Origin: Tubiluchus corallicola
Lineage: Eukaryota > Priapulida > Priapulimorpha > Priapulimorphida > Tubiluchidae
Length of the DNA: 64,000 nt
Assembly (NCBI GenBank): GCA_030141605.1
Contig: JAQGDQ010000730.1
Location: 1-64,000, forward strand
Direction of reading: 5' to 3'
Shown: one piece after another, positions 24,867-36,070 of the stretch
Position numbering within the stretch: the stretch's first letter is position 1
Layout of the letters: every line of letters begins with the position of its first letter
Notes under the pieces: generated by a model
What the model was told of the DNA's origin: nothing
Database searches by the model: none
Seen by the model: only the letters and a program-made list of their open reading frames with translations
Position numbers and translations under genes: made by a program

Positions 24867-25411
24867 CTAACAACAATGTATTCTTTCTGGCACTGCCTCT
24901 AGTAGCAGGTCGTCATTCTGTCTAACCATGCCATCTTTTATTCCCTCCCAACCTTCCTCCATGACTAGGTCTCCTCTGCACATTTTGTCAAACACGGTTT
25001 TTGCCACACAATCAAAAGCGTCTTCAATGTTGTCGCCTGTCATTGCCGACGTCTCGAAGTAACTAATTCCGTGTCGTTTGGCGAAATTCTGCCCCTCCGT
25101 GTAGAGCACTTGTCTTTCTGATTCCAGGTCACTCTTGTGGCCCACAATAATGAACACAGCCTGTCTGGGGTAAGTATGGGACAGTGCTTCTGACAGCCAT
25201 TCTGCAACGCTATTAAATGATTCCCGATTGGTGATGTCAAAAACTATGAGTCCGCCAACTGAGTTTCTGTAGTAAGACTTGGTAATTGAACTGAAAATAA
25301 CGAATCGAGAAGCTTATATTGAAGCTCAGTGCCTTGGAAAGTCAAACACTACTACCTAGTAGTAGTGGTAGTGGTAGTGGTAGTGGTAGTGGTAGTGGTA
25401 GTAGTAGTAGT

Positions 25412-25482
<71 letters not shown>

Positions 25483-25586
25483 CAACAACAGTAGTAGTCA
25501 GCAGCAGCAGTAGCATCAACAACAACAACAGTAGTAGCAGTAGCAACAGCAGCAGCAGCAGCATCAACAACAACAACAATAGTAGT

Positions 25587-25620
<34 letters not shown>

Positions 25621-26605
25621 CACCTGCAGTAGTAGCAGTAGTAGCAGCAGTAGCAGTAGTAGTAGCAGCAGTAGCAGCGGCAGTAGTAGTAGCAGCAGCA
25701 GCAGTAGTAGCAGCAGGAGTAGTACTAGTATTTTATTCACAGTAATAACATTACAGTCCATCAACAACATTAGGAAAATTGTCACGGAGTCAGAAAAAAA
25801 ATAAATGTTAACAACAAATAACAACACGGTGAGTTAACTCTAAATTTTCAAAATTGCTGGAAAGAATTTACGGCAAAGTTCAGGATCTAAATCAAATTGT
25901 TCTTGCACTCTGTTTAAATACACGGCGTAGGTTTCTCTAATTGGCTCAGATAATCTACAATGTACAACAACATGCGACTCGTCTTGTACAGAGACATTAT
26001 CACACCTGCATACTCTGTTATTACAAGGAATGGGTGACCTTGCCCATTCACCAGTCTCAAACATGCAATAAAATTTGTTCCAAGCGATTCGATTAGAAAT
26101 TGCCTTTTTAATTTAATGCAACATCTTTCTGAGTTTTTTTGCCTGATAGCGCAAATAGAACTCCAAGCATCTACGAGCACTTTATAAAGGTTAGAATATG
26201 GTAAACAGTTGTAGGCCTAAAATCGTCATGTCGCTTAGGTCGAAACCACTCAGAAGTTCAAAAATATTGTGTCAAAAAGCATTCGAAGCCAAATCGCATA
26301 GCAGCTGTTCCAGCAAAAATTATGCGAGGTAGCAATACGACGCACGTGGGTGGTGGGCGGAAGCCCGTGCCCTTCTTAGTCTATACTCACCGGAAACGCT
26401 CCTGCCCGGCCGTGTCCCACAGCTGTAGCTTGACCCGCACTCCCTTTCTAACACTGATTAGCCTACAGTAGAAGTCCACGCCTACCGTCGGTTCGCATTC
26501 TTCGTATTTGCCATTGCAGAAGTACCTCAACAATGCCGACTTGCCAACAGTGCTGTCCCCTATCAAAATGAGCCTGAATTGATAATCAAACACTGGTTCA
26601 ACCAT
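24867..26605 (-). CDS. Rab39: Rab39-type small GTPase, complete, two exons
   Basis: Exon 1 is 26605-26391 and exon 2 is 25290-24867, with a GT/AG intron of 1.1 kb. Together they give 212 residues plus TAG, close to the about 213 residues of vertebrate Rab39. Visible motifs: P-loop GDSTVGKS (16-23), switch I PTVGVDF (39-45), WDTAGQE (63-69, catalytic Gln present), GHKSD (122-126, the Rab39-style replacement of NKxD), ETSA (151-154), the Rab39-like tail phrase EEGWEGIKDGMV and a terminal CC for double geranylgeranylation. Rab39 proteins are membrane-anchored switches in vesicle/autophagosome and late endosomal traffic. I chose the ATG at 26605 (MVEPVFDYQFR) because it gives the family length; an in-frame ATG eight codons upstream exists but falls in a 40-bp repeat array. 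The intron holds a microsatellite and a LINE fragment. Confidence 0.95.
25345..25731 (-). repeat. CAG/TAG-type trinucleotide array, tail of the adjacent LINE fragment
   Basis: About 380 bp of interrupted GTA, GCA and ACA triplets lie inside the Rab39 intron. On the minus strand it reads (TAC/TGC/TTG)n and follows immediately after an AATAAA at the 3' end of a LINE fragment, so it is best read as an expanded retroelement tail rather than an independent microsatellite. Confidence 0.85.
25732..26215 (-). mobile_element. Non-LTR retrotransposon 3' fragment (reverse transcriptase C-terminus, 3' UTR, AATAAA)
   Basis: On the minus strand two overlapping frames give KFYCMFETGEWARSPIPCNN, then RVCRCDNVSVQDESHVVVHC, ending at a stop (25837-25839) after CRKFFPAILKI. 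This is the Cys-rich C-terminal end common to many LINE ORF2 proteins (GRW.RIPR... C.C....QDE.H....C). A frameshift separates the upstream part (MLVDAWSSICAIRQKN...). About 100 bp of 3' UTR leads to AATAAA (25732-25737 complement) and then the trinucleotide tail. It is dead, 5' truncated, and lies in the Rab39 intron in sense orientation. Confidence 0.75.
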
Positions 26606-26775
26606 TCTACCAATAGAATTGATAATCAAACGCTGGTTCGATCATTCTACCAATAGACTTGATAAACAAACGCTGGTTCAACCATTCTAGAGACAGAATT
26701 GACTACAAAATACTTGTTTAACCGTTCTAGCCAAAGACTTGATAATCAAACGCTGGTTCAACCATTCTAGAGACA
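26579..26775 (-). repeat. 40-bp tandem array spanning the Rab39 start codon (uORF chain)
   Basis: Five units of 40 bp lie end to end. The most downstream one contains the Rab39 initiation codon and codons 1-9 (MVEPVFDYQ). Upstream units encode on the same strand MIEPAFDYQFYW* (ATG at 26645), MVEPAFVYQVYW* (26685), a unit whose ATG has become ACG (26725) and MVEPAFDYQVFG* (26765). Each unit ends TAG-A just before the next unit's start codon. Whether the array lies in the 5' UTR depends on the transcription start, which I cannot see. Confidence 0.88.
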
Positions 26776-26849
26776 GAACTGCTGACGAAACACATTTTGA
26801 AGACGAACTATAACCAGAATACCATCACAGTCGTTCTACTGTAGACTGT

Positions 26850-27120
26850 AACAATTGCACAATCGGGTTTCTCTGACCTGACTATCTGGCTTCTTCATCA
26901 TTCGTCACTGCGCCGACTTCTAACGATCCGGACCAGGCGGCGCAGGCGACCTGCGTAACGATTCTGACGATGCCGGTAGATGGCGTCTGCAGCGGAACGA
27001 TTCAGTTTGTCTGCTGAGATCGGGCAGCGATGAACCATGTGCAAGATCGCGGGGAATGTGTCGTGCGAACGCCACCCACTGCTTGTTCCAGGTTAAAAAA
27101 GTTCTTCAAAGAATGGTGCA
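26850..27120 (-). promoter_or_regulatory. GC-rich, CpG-containing segment upstream of Rab39; possible promoter
   Basis: This segment is clearly richer in G, C and CpG than its surroundings and lies 250-500 bp upstream of the Rab39 ATG. No TATA box or coding domain stands out. On the plus strand it ends with ATGGTGCACCAG followed by GTAAGA, a splice-donor-like context, so a divergent transcript is conceivable. The promoter call is inference from position and composition. Confidence 0.3.
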
Positions 27121-27239
27121 CCAGGTAAGACGTTTTTCTGATTATTTAATAATTTTTTTTCGTTAAGTATTTTCGTCTTTCGTCTCTTTTCTAGCATCAT
27201 GTCACGGTGTCATTCATCTAGGCGTAAAGAACGAGACAT

Positions 27240-28209
<970 letters not shown>

Positions 28210-29947
28210 AAATATGCAATGAGTCTAAGCAAAGAAACTTCATTTGTAAGACTTCTGTGAGTGAAGTGCATGTTACAGCTAAAATTCTCAAGTGTTTGAC
28301 ATTTTCTTTACTGAACGTGACGCTTAGTGCTTTTCTATTGGTTGAGGCTAACTCATCCAGCCATTGACCATTAAGCCAGGGTAGCAGACTGCAGCTAAAC
28401 TTTTTATTGGTGTGCTCGAATGAAATAAATGACTTTCAATTCAACACAACTTTTTTCTACCGTAATATAATTCGTGCCACATTCACAGTCCCCTCAATAT
28501 AAAATATGAGTTCGAATCACATTTTCTGCATTAATCTCAAATTACAAGTTTAACATTTGTATAAAATGTTATTACACATGTGCCTTGCTGTGTTATTTTA
28601 TGTTTGTTATTGCTTGTGAAAATTGCTCGAGTCTATTATTCTGTTTTTAGGTACAAACTTATATAAAACGTATAAAAGAGATCCTTTGTTATGCCCCATT
28701 GGAACAATAGTTTCATCAAACACAAACAGTCTTTTCTCTATACATTTCATAAGAAAATCGCTATGCGCTGTTTGTATTTGATGAAAGTTATACAAAGAAT
28801 TATATAAACTGATAAGTATATAGAAGTATAATAAATTATCCTAATTATGCTAATTTACATAACCTTGCTGGCGTCAGGAAGCCGGAGGATTAAGAACAAA
28901 TGATTCTGACTCTGGTTAAAATAATTGCAAACTTTGTGCACAGCACGAGCTTTGCTGGCAGAGTTATAATTTTGCTGAAATTACTGCAGTTCATTAACCG
29001 AATGACTTACATTGAGATTTATATTAAGGACATAAAATGTTCATTTGTAAATGAAGTTTTGCTCTGGTTCTGTAGGCACACTGCTGCTAGTGGTAGCTTG
29101 AATTTTAAACACGTTGAATTTTATTACGATAATTTATATGAAAGGATTATTTGAAAATTTTGCGTAAAAATACTTTTTGGTTGTACAGATTCCGCGTGGT
29201 AATTTTAACTATTAAAAAGGTTATTTTCGCAAGTTTTTGGTTCCTCTACCACCCCCCCCCCCACACTTCCACCCCCTTTAGTCCTGCGTAGTAAACGTAG
29301 CATTAATGGCTTTAGCAAATAAATGTCTGTAACCAACTGTATGCACAATAGTCAAGTGGTTGTAAATTTTTGTGCTTTTAATGCCTGTCTGACATTGTTA
29401 GCTATCAAACATTGCTACTGATCACTAGCTTAGTTGTAAAACAGGTCTAGGTACACAACTATGTATCTATTGTGTAAACATTTACTGTCTTTTAGCTATA
29501 ATGTTGTATTACTGCGTGCTATGAACGCTGATTTTCTTTACACGCCATTATGTGAATTTGATAACCCAATGAGCGCAGTGTTAAATGGGTATAACGCGGT
29601 TTAACCTTTTCTCCAACAATTAAAGGAAAAGGCAACGCTTTTCTAAGTTTTTTGTTCCTCTTTCTTCCACAGTTCCACCCCTTTTCCGAATATACAAAAT
29701 GTTTTCGCATGAAAACTTTTTTGCGAAAAGTGCAGGTGTAAACGACATCAGAAAGTCCTTCAGCGAATTTAGTTTTAATTTTGTCGCAAGACTTGTTAAA
29801 TGCAGCCGAACATACCGTTACCGCAGATCGCACATTCATGTAAACATGCCTTAAGAACTTCTTGAAAACAAATTTTGCAGCGTTCGTAAATGTAACAATG
29901 ATGAACGTCAACCCAAAACTAATCAGTATGGGAAACCTTTTATTATA
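28210..29947. other. Intergenic, no gene recognised
   Basis: Several open frames of 60-180 codons exist, the longest on the minus strand at 29519-30049, but none shows a domain, codon pattern or splice context I can support. The last overlaps a dispersed repeat. A C-run (CCACCCCCCCCCCC) lies near 29252. Confidence 0.4.
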
Positions 29948-30420
29948 CATGTAACAATTCAAAAATTTAAAAAGAAATACAGAGCAGTGATTCTCAACAA
30001 GTACAACACTTTCTAATATCCTACACCTACTGCAGCAGTCATACCACAATCCTGGTACAGATTATGCAAAACAAGACATCATTGATAAATCTTTAGAGCT
30101 GATGTCAACATAGCACAATCTATTATCTTTCTTCCTACCATTTCCACTAACACATCCTTCTACCCTTCCTGTGTAATCTAACCTTTCTCCCAGTTCGTTT
30201 TTTTGTTCACTCATCCATTCTTTTTTATCTGTTCACATGACAGTGGGCTTAAACAAGCCTTTGCTTCTCTAGCCCACTGCAGTACAATTATTCTTATATG
30301 ATAACGATAGTGTATGACACATAATAATTTATTACAGTATGACGTAATAATTTTGATGTCACTGTGTGCCTAGTGTCATTATATTGTACTGAATGTGATA
30401 ATAATAAACTAAAGAAAACT
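29948..30420 (+). mobile_element. Dispersed retroelement-like 3' end, family A copy 1
   Basis: About 470 bp closely match 44113-44575 and the reverse complement of 45482-45911. All three share TTCTCAACAAGTACAACACT, a 39-nt hairpin (here 30241-30279) with CAGTGGGCT pairing to AGCCCACTG, and a terminus reading GAATGTGATAATAATAA. The common 3' end with variable 5' extent and (TAA)n-like tail is the pattern of 5'-truncated LINE or LINE-dependent SINE copies. No reverse transcriptase is present in these copies. Confidence 0.75.
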
Positions 30421-30455
30421 AACAACATGAGTGAGATGAGTATGAAGCGCATATA

Positions 30456-31995
30456 CAAGCAGACTAGAATCCAGTAATGCACTCGTTGGCACCAGGGACC
30501 ACACTGAGGTTTTGGCTCACGGTACGGGTTCGAAGCTGATTACCAGGATGTGATCAACATCATTGTTATGAGAATCTAGAGACAGTTGTGAGAAACTAGG
30601 GACAGTTATGAAAATCTAGGGACTGTTATGAGAATCTAGGGACAGTTATGAAAATCTAGGGACTGTTATGAGAATCTAGGGACTGTTAGGATACAAGCAG
30701 ACTAGAATTCAGTAATGAAGTGCGCTCGTTGGCACCAGGGACCACACTGAGGTTTTGGATCACGGTACGGGTTCGAAGCTGATTACCAGGTTGTGACTAA
30801 CACCATTGTTATGAGAATCTAGGAAGTGTTATGAGAATCTAGGGACTGTTATGAGAATCTAGGGACTGTTATGAGAATCTAGGGACTGTTATGAGAATCT
30901 AGGAACTGTTATGAGAATCTACGGACAGTTATGAGAATTTAGGGACTGTTATAAGAATCTGGGGACTGTTATGAGAATCTAGGGACTGTTTTGAGAATCT
31001 AGGGACTGCTATGAGAATCTAGGAACTGTTATGGGAATCTACGGACTGTTATGAGAATTTAGGGACTGTTATGAGAATCTAGGGACCGTTATGAGAATCT
31101 AGGGACCGTTATGAGAATCTAGGGACTGTTATGAGAATCTAGGGACTGTTATGAAAATCTAGGAACTGTTATGCGAATCTAGGGACTGTTATGGGAATCT
31201 AGGGACTGTTATGAGAATCTAGGGACTGTTATGAGAATCTAGGGACTGTTATGAGAACCTAGGGACTGTTATAAGAATCTAGGCACTGTTATGGGAATCT
31301 AGGGACTGTTATGGGAATCTAGGGACTGTTATGGGAATCTAGGGACTGTTATGAGAATCTAGGGACTGTTATGAGAACCTAGGGACTGTTATAAGAATCT
31401 AGGGACTGTTATGAGAACCTAGGGACTGTTATGAGAATCTAGGAACTGTTATGAGAATCTACGGACAGTTATGAGAATTTAGGGACTGTTTTGAGAATCT
31501 GGGGACTGTTATGAGAATCTAGGGACTGTTTTGAGAATCTAGGGACTGCTATGAGAATCTAGGAACTGTTATGGGAATCTACGGACTGTTATGAGAATTT
31601 AGGGACTGTTATGAGAATCTAGGGACCGTTATGAGAATCTAGGGACTGTTATGAAAATCTAGGAACTGTTATGCGAATCTAGGGACTGTTATGGGAATCT
31701 AGGGACTGTTATGAGAATCTAGGGACAGTTATGAGAATCTAGGGACTGTTATGAGAACCTAGGGACTGTTATAAGAATCTAGGGACTGTTATAAGAATCT
31801 AGGGACTGTTATGGGAATCTAGGGACTGTTATGGGAATCTAGGGACTGTTATGAGAATCTAGGGACTGTTATGAGAACCTAGGGACTGTTATAAGAATCT
31901 AGGGACTGTTATGAGAACCTAGGGACTGTTATAAGAAGCTAGGGACTGTTATGAGAATCTAGGGACTGTTATGAGAATCTAGGGACTGTTATGGG
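30456..31995 (+). repeat. 20-bp minisatellite, about 65-70 copies, with a 540-bp higher-order unit
   Basis: The unit is AGGGACTGTTATGAGAATCT. Variant units (ACGGACAGTT, AGAATTT, ATGCGAATCT, ATAAGAATCT, AGAACCT) recur with the same order and an offset of exactly 540 bp between 30901 and 31441 and between 31021 and 31561, shortening to 500 bp further on. A non-repeat leader of about 120 bp (GACTAGAATCCAGTAATG... to ...GATTACCAGG) occurs twice, at about 30462 and 30698, each followed by units, so leader and array were co-duplicated. Confidence 0.92.
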
Positions 31996-31999
31996 AAAT

Positions 32000-32451
32000 T
32001 GCAATGGTGCTTCGTTACATACATGTATACGAATGCATTCGAAAAAACAAAGACTTTTTTGAATGAACTGAACAAAAAGCTATAAGTGTCAAACATCAAG
32101 AGCAAATTATAATCATCGCTGTTCATTATAGTTCATGATTAGCAAGTGCTATAGAACAAAAATAATTAGCCTTGGCAACCGAGACGCGCATTCTTGATTA
32201 CATTCAAAAGCCACCAATAAGAAACGTGATAAAATCTGCTAGAATATTTTTCGGACTTCCTGTGTGTTTAATTAACTAGGGATTACATGTATATACGCGC
32301 TAGACTCCACGGATATTGCTGCTATCAGACTTCGATTTCTGGCGGCATTAGCATTCCCAAGTGGTCGTGTTTTCAATGTTTTCTATTGATTATCAATCGA
32401 GGATATATTTGCTTGAGATGTGCATCGTGGATAAACAGTTGTACGCGTAAT
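32000..32451. other. No gene recognised
   Basis: Single-copy-looking sequence between two tandem arrays. A plus-strand frame from 32287 runs into the first unit of the next array and has no recognisable domain. Confidence 0.4.
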
Positions 32452-33122
32452 AGCTTTGGGAAAACAGTGACGTTGACATCCGGTGTTTTCAGCGTGTACG
32501 TGTACCACTACGTCCTGACATTGCAGAAGTGAAGGGAAGAGGTCAGAGGTCAGAATGAGAGGTTAGAGGTCAAATAGCTTTGGGAAAACAGTGACATTGA
32601 CATCCGACGTTTTCAGCGTGTACGTGTACCACTACGTCCTGACATTGCAGAAGTGAAGGGAAGAGGTCAGAGGTCAGAATGAGAAGTTAGAGGTCAAATA
32701 GCTTTGGGAAAACAGTGACATTGACATCCAGTGTTTTCAACGTGAACCGTTACGTCTTGACATTGCAGAAGTGAAGAGATGAGGACAGAGGTCAGAATGA
32801 GAGGTTAGAGGTCAAATAGCTTTGGGAAAACAGTGACGTTGACATCCGGTGTTTTCAACGTGAACCACTACGTCCTGACATTGCAGAAGTGAAGAGAAGA
32901 GGTCAGAGGTCAGAATGAGAGGTTAGAGGTCAAATAACTTTGGGAAAACAGTGACGTTGACATCCGGTCAGAATGAGAGGTTAGAGGTCAAATAGCTTTG
33001 GAAAAACAGTGACATTGACATCAGACGTTTTCAGCTTGTACGTGTACCACTAAGTCCTGACATTGCAGAAGTAAAGAGAAGAGGTCAGAGGTCAGAATGA
33101 GAGGTTAGAGGTCAAATAGCTA
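32452..33122 (+). repeat. 124-bp tandem repeat, about 5.5 copies, rich in AGGTCA half-sites
   Basis: Units start AGCTTTGGGAAAACAGTGAC and are spaced 124, 124, about 118 and about 118 bp, then one is truncated to about 58 bp. Each full unit ends with AGGTCAGAGGTCAG and AGGTTAGAGGTCAAA. These are two AGGTCA-type half-site pairs separated by one base (DR1 arrangement), for example at 32540-32552 and 32560-32572. No coding role is evident. Confidence 0.9.
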
Positions 33123-34084
33123 TAGTTGAGCATTAGTAGTTGACTCATCGCACTCGACGGAAAAACATTATAAACTATTTATTTTTATTTAATTATTTTT
33201 AACGTCTATGATGTCTGCATGACTATAACTGAATGTAATGAAAAAATTGCTTAGGTCGAAATTGAGATGGGTCGAAACTACAAGTTGTAATCGGTCCCGC
33301 AGTTTAAAAAACGCCGATGAGAAATCTTCGAAGAATGCGTTCCTTTTTCTAAATGACTGTCGGCTCTTCTAGCGAAAAATCTGCCCACGGCCAGAGTCAG
33401 AAAGACACCACAATGCGATGCTTGTAGTGAATTCCGTAGTTAAGCAAACCCGTGAAAACTAGTGAAGTAGTACGAAATCCGTTTGTTAATCATGTCTAGT
33501 AGATACAGCAGTTAAATGTATTTATGAAGAGATGTAAGACGTCCAAGTCCAGACTGACTACTAGTCACACATGGGGAATAATTGCCACTGGTACAGTAAC
33601 CATAGTTACACTTCGTTACACTCAGCTGAGTCATTGTGAGTGGGAGGAGACAATGAATTGATAGAATAACAACTATAGCTGGGATAGCAATAACTTAGCT
33701 TGGCTTCATTGTTCTGAAAAGGCTGAAAAGGAGTCTCTTTCTTAATTGTGTAGACAAAAGACGCACTTCGGCTGCCAAACTGCTACTCAATCGATGGACT
33801 TGCTAAAACAATATCCATGCACGTTAATAAAAACCATTAGGGATTAAGTTGGGTAATTGGATGTTAACAGGGATCTGAATCTGCTAACGAGCGTCGAGCG
33901 GTAATGTTTATTGAATGGCTGGACGTAACTGTTATGGAAATGTAAAATTTAGTTAAACAAGCTCTTCTCGCTTTAATATACAGTAAACACATTAAATAAA
34001 TAAATTGATTAATTAATAAATACAGCTTACAGGCTTCACGAGCTGTAACGCTGTCTATTTTCCTCTAGATATATATATCTCATA
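33123..34084. other. No gene recognised
   Basis: AT-rich sequence without credible exons, transposon ends or RNA genes. Confidence 0.4.
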
Positions 34085-34430
34085 CGAATATAATATAATG
34101 TAATATAATGTAACGTAATATAATATAATGTAATATAATATGATATGATGTGATGTGATGTGATGTGATGTGATGTGATGTAATGTAATGTAATGCAATG
34201 TAAGGCAGTGCAATGCAATCCAACGCAATGCAATGCAATACAATACAATACAATGCAATGCAATGCAATGCAATGCAATGCAATGCAATGCAATACAATA
34301 CAATACAATACAATACAATACAATACAATACAATACAATACAATACAATACAATACAATACAATACAATACAATACAATACAATACAATATAGTACAGTA
34401 CAGTACAATAAAATATAACCTAACTTAACC
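34085..34430 (+). repeat. Pentanucleotide array with motif succession
   Basis: Five-base units change in blocks along the array: AATAT/AATGT, then TGATG (about 34140-34180), TAATG, CAATG (about 34200-34290), then CAATA (about 34290-34390) and CAGTA. Minus-strand reading frames (Tyr-Cys-Ile repeats) are compositional. Confidence 0.93.
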
Positions 34431-35700
34431 TAAGCTAACATGACATGGTATAACATGTATGTATTGTAGCAGTATAGTAAAAATAATAAAGGATTATTTT
34501 CCAGCCAAAATACAAACCAAAAAATAATGAAAAAAATCAGTAAAACAGTAAACCAACAAAAACGTTGCAAAAAGATAGTAAAAGTTCAACATAGAATGAG
34601 AAACTTTAAAGAGACGAAGAAAGGTACTGTTATTCTTCGAAGATCTGTTGAAGTTTCGCTACGTTTTTCCTGCTTTCTTAACCATTATCTGCATTATTTA
34701 GTTTACGTTTTAATGTACAAAGTTAACGTTCACAATTTTATCTAATAAACAATGTCTCAACTTTCTCCTCACAATATCCGCGATTTTTTTTTCGAGAAAT
34801 GCTGAAGATATTACTAAGTATAAGTCTAAGTGTAATGTTGTTATAGTAAATACTTATTTAAACCAAATGCTAAAGATGCTAAGTACTCTTTATAGGTAAA
34901 AAATTGAACACTTATTTACCAACATGATTAAAAACTAGAACAAACGTTGACCAGTATTACTGATTGAATTTAACTATTTCACTCAGTGATTACTCAGCCT
35001 ATCGAGTATTGAACAAAAACCATTATGAGTTTTTTAAGCTCAAGATTCACCATTTTCACCGTATCCGCTTGATCTAATATTGCCCGCACTGTCAAGTCTC
35101 ATTTTGCCTTCGCGGTTCAAACTATCACCGACATTTATAGATGCAATTTTTCGATAAATTTCCCGCTTTTATCCGAAAATGATTCATGGCGCATCAGTCA
35201 GATTTACATGTTTTGACAAAATGTTATTTGCAGTTCGTGAATCATGACAAATAGGTAGATTTCTGTATCGAGTCCTACAATAAAAACCAGAATAAAAGGG
35301 TCCAAAGCAAAGAGGACGATGTGTTATGCCTAGTCCACACAGACCTTCAAAAGATGACATTGAAAACACAGAACTCTCTGTTCACACGGTCAGTCTTCAC
35401 ATACAGTTACTTTGCATATAACTATTACGTTTAAAGAGTTTTCTCTAACCTTTCTGAATGGCTTGCTTGGAAGGAAACTTCGTTTTAGTTTTAGCATGGG
35501 GTGGAAAGAGAAGGCAAAATGAACGAAAAAAAATTGGGTGAAAAAATCAAAGACAAATTTTTCGGAGATTAAAAGCCGAATTGCAAGTGAATTTCTAAAC
35601 TGTATCGGAAAACATCAAGTACATTCGATTAGTGGACGAATTTTACCCTCTATGCAAAGCAAAAAGATTACGTTGCCAAAACCATAGTTTGTGCTTTTGT
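34431..35700. other. Gene-poor AT-rich sequence
   Basis: Open frames at 34527-34745 and 35184-35369 have no recognisable domain. Nothing else can be supported. Confidence 0.4.
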
Positions 35701-36070
35701 ACGTTAGGTGGCCACAAAATTCCTGTACATTCTCCTATACAATTCTATAAAACGTATCGAAATTTCTGCGCAAAAAACAATTTATTCGGTCGCCTTTCGT
35801 TAAAGGAAAACCGGATGATTGTGTAAACATTAGTTCAGAATAAAGAATGCCCTATAATATTGAAAACTACAATAGCTTATTTTAAATCAAAGCTTAGATT
35901 AAATAATAATTACCTCGGATACTCAAATTTCGTAAAACTTTCAAAGCTACGCCAAAACGTACGTGCGTTAGGTGGCCACAAAATTCCTGTACATTCTCCT
36001 ACACAAATCTATAAAACGTACCGAATTTCTGTACAAAGTATATTTTATTCAGTCGCTTTTTGTTAATAAT
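35700..36070 (+). repeat. Locally duplicated and dispersed unclassified repeat
   Basis: A stretch starting GTTAGGTGGCCACAAAATTC occurs at about 35705-35815 and again, diverged, at about 35966-36060. The intervening segment 35798-35885 (GGATGATTGTGTAAACATTA ... ACTACAATAGCTTA) matches the reverse complement of about 43818-43905. The duplicated frames give the similar peptides LGGHKIPVHSP, but stops and indels argue against a live gene. It may be a fragment of a transposable element. Confidence 0.6.

Noticed and set aside
25319-25827. Ser, Val, Ala, Leu or Gln homopolymer frames
   Set aside because: Trinucleotide LINE tail inside the Rab39 intron.
29519-30049. 176-codon minus-strand frame
   Set aside because: No domain, odd composition, and it overlaps the family A dispersed repeat.
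30485-30545. tRNA-like box B (GGGTTCGAAGCTG) in the duplicated leader
   Set aside because: No convincing box A at the right distance and no cloverleaf; the same leader is duplicated at about 30720-30780.
34036-34428. Tyr-Cys-Ile and Gln-Tyr-Asn repeat frames
   Set aside because: Pentanucleotide array read in different phases.
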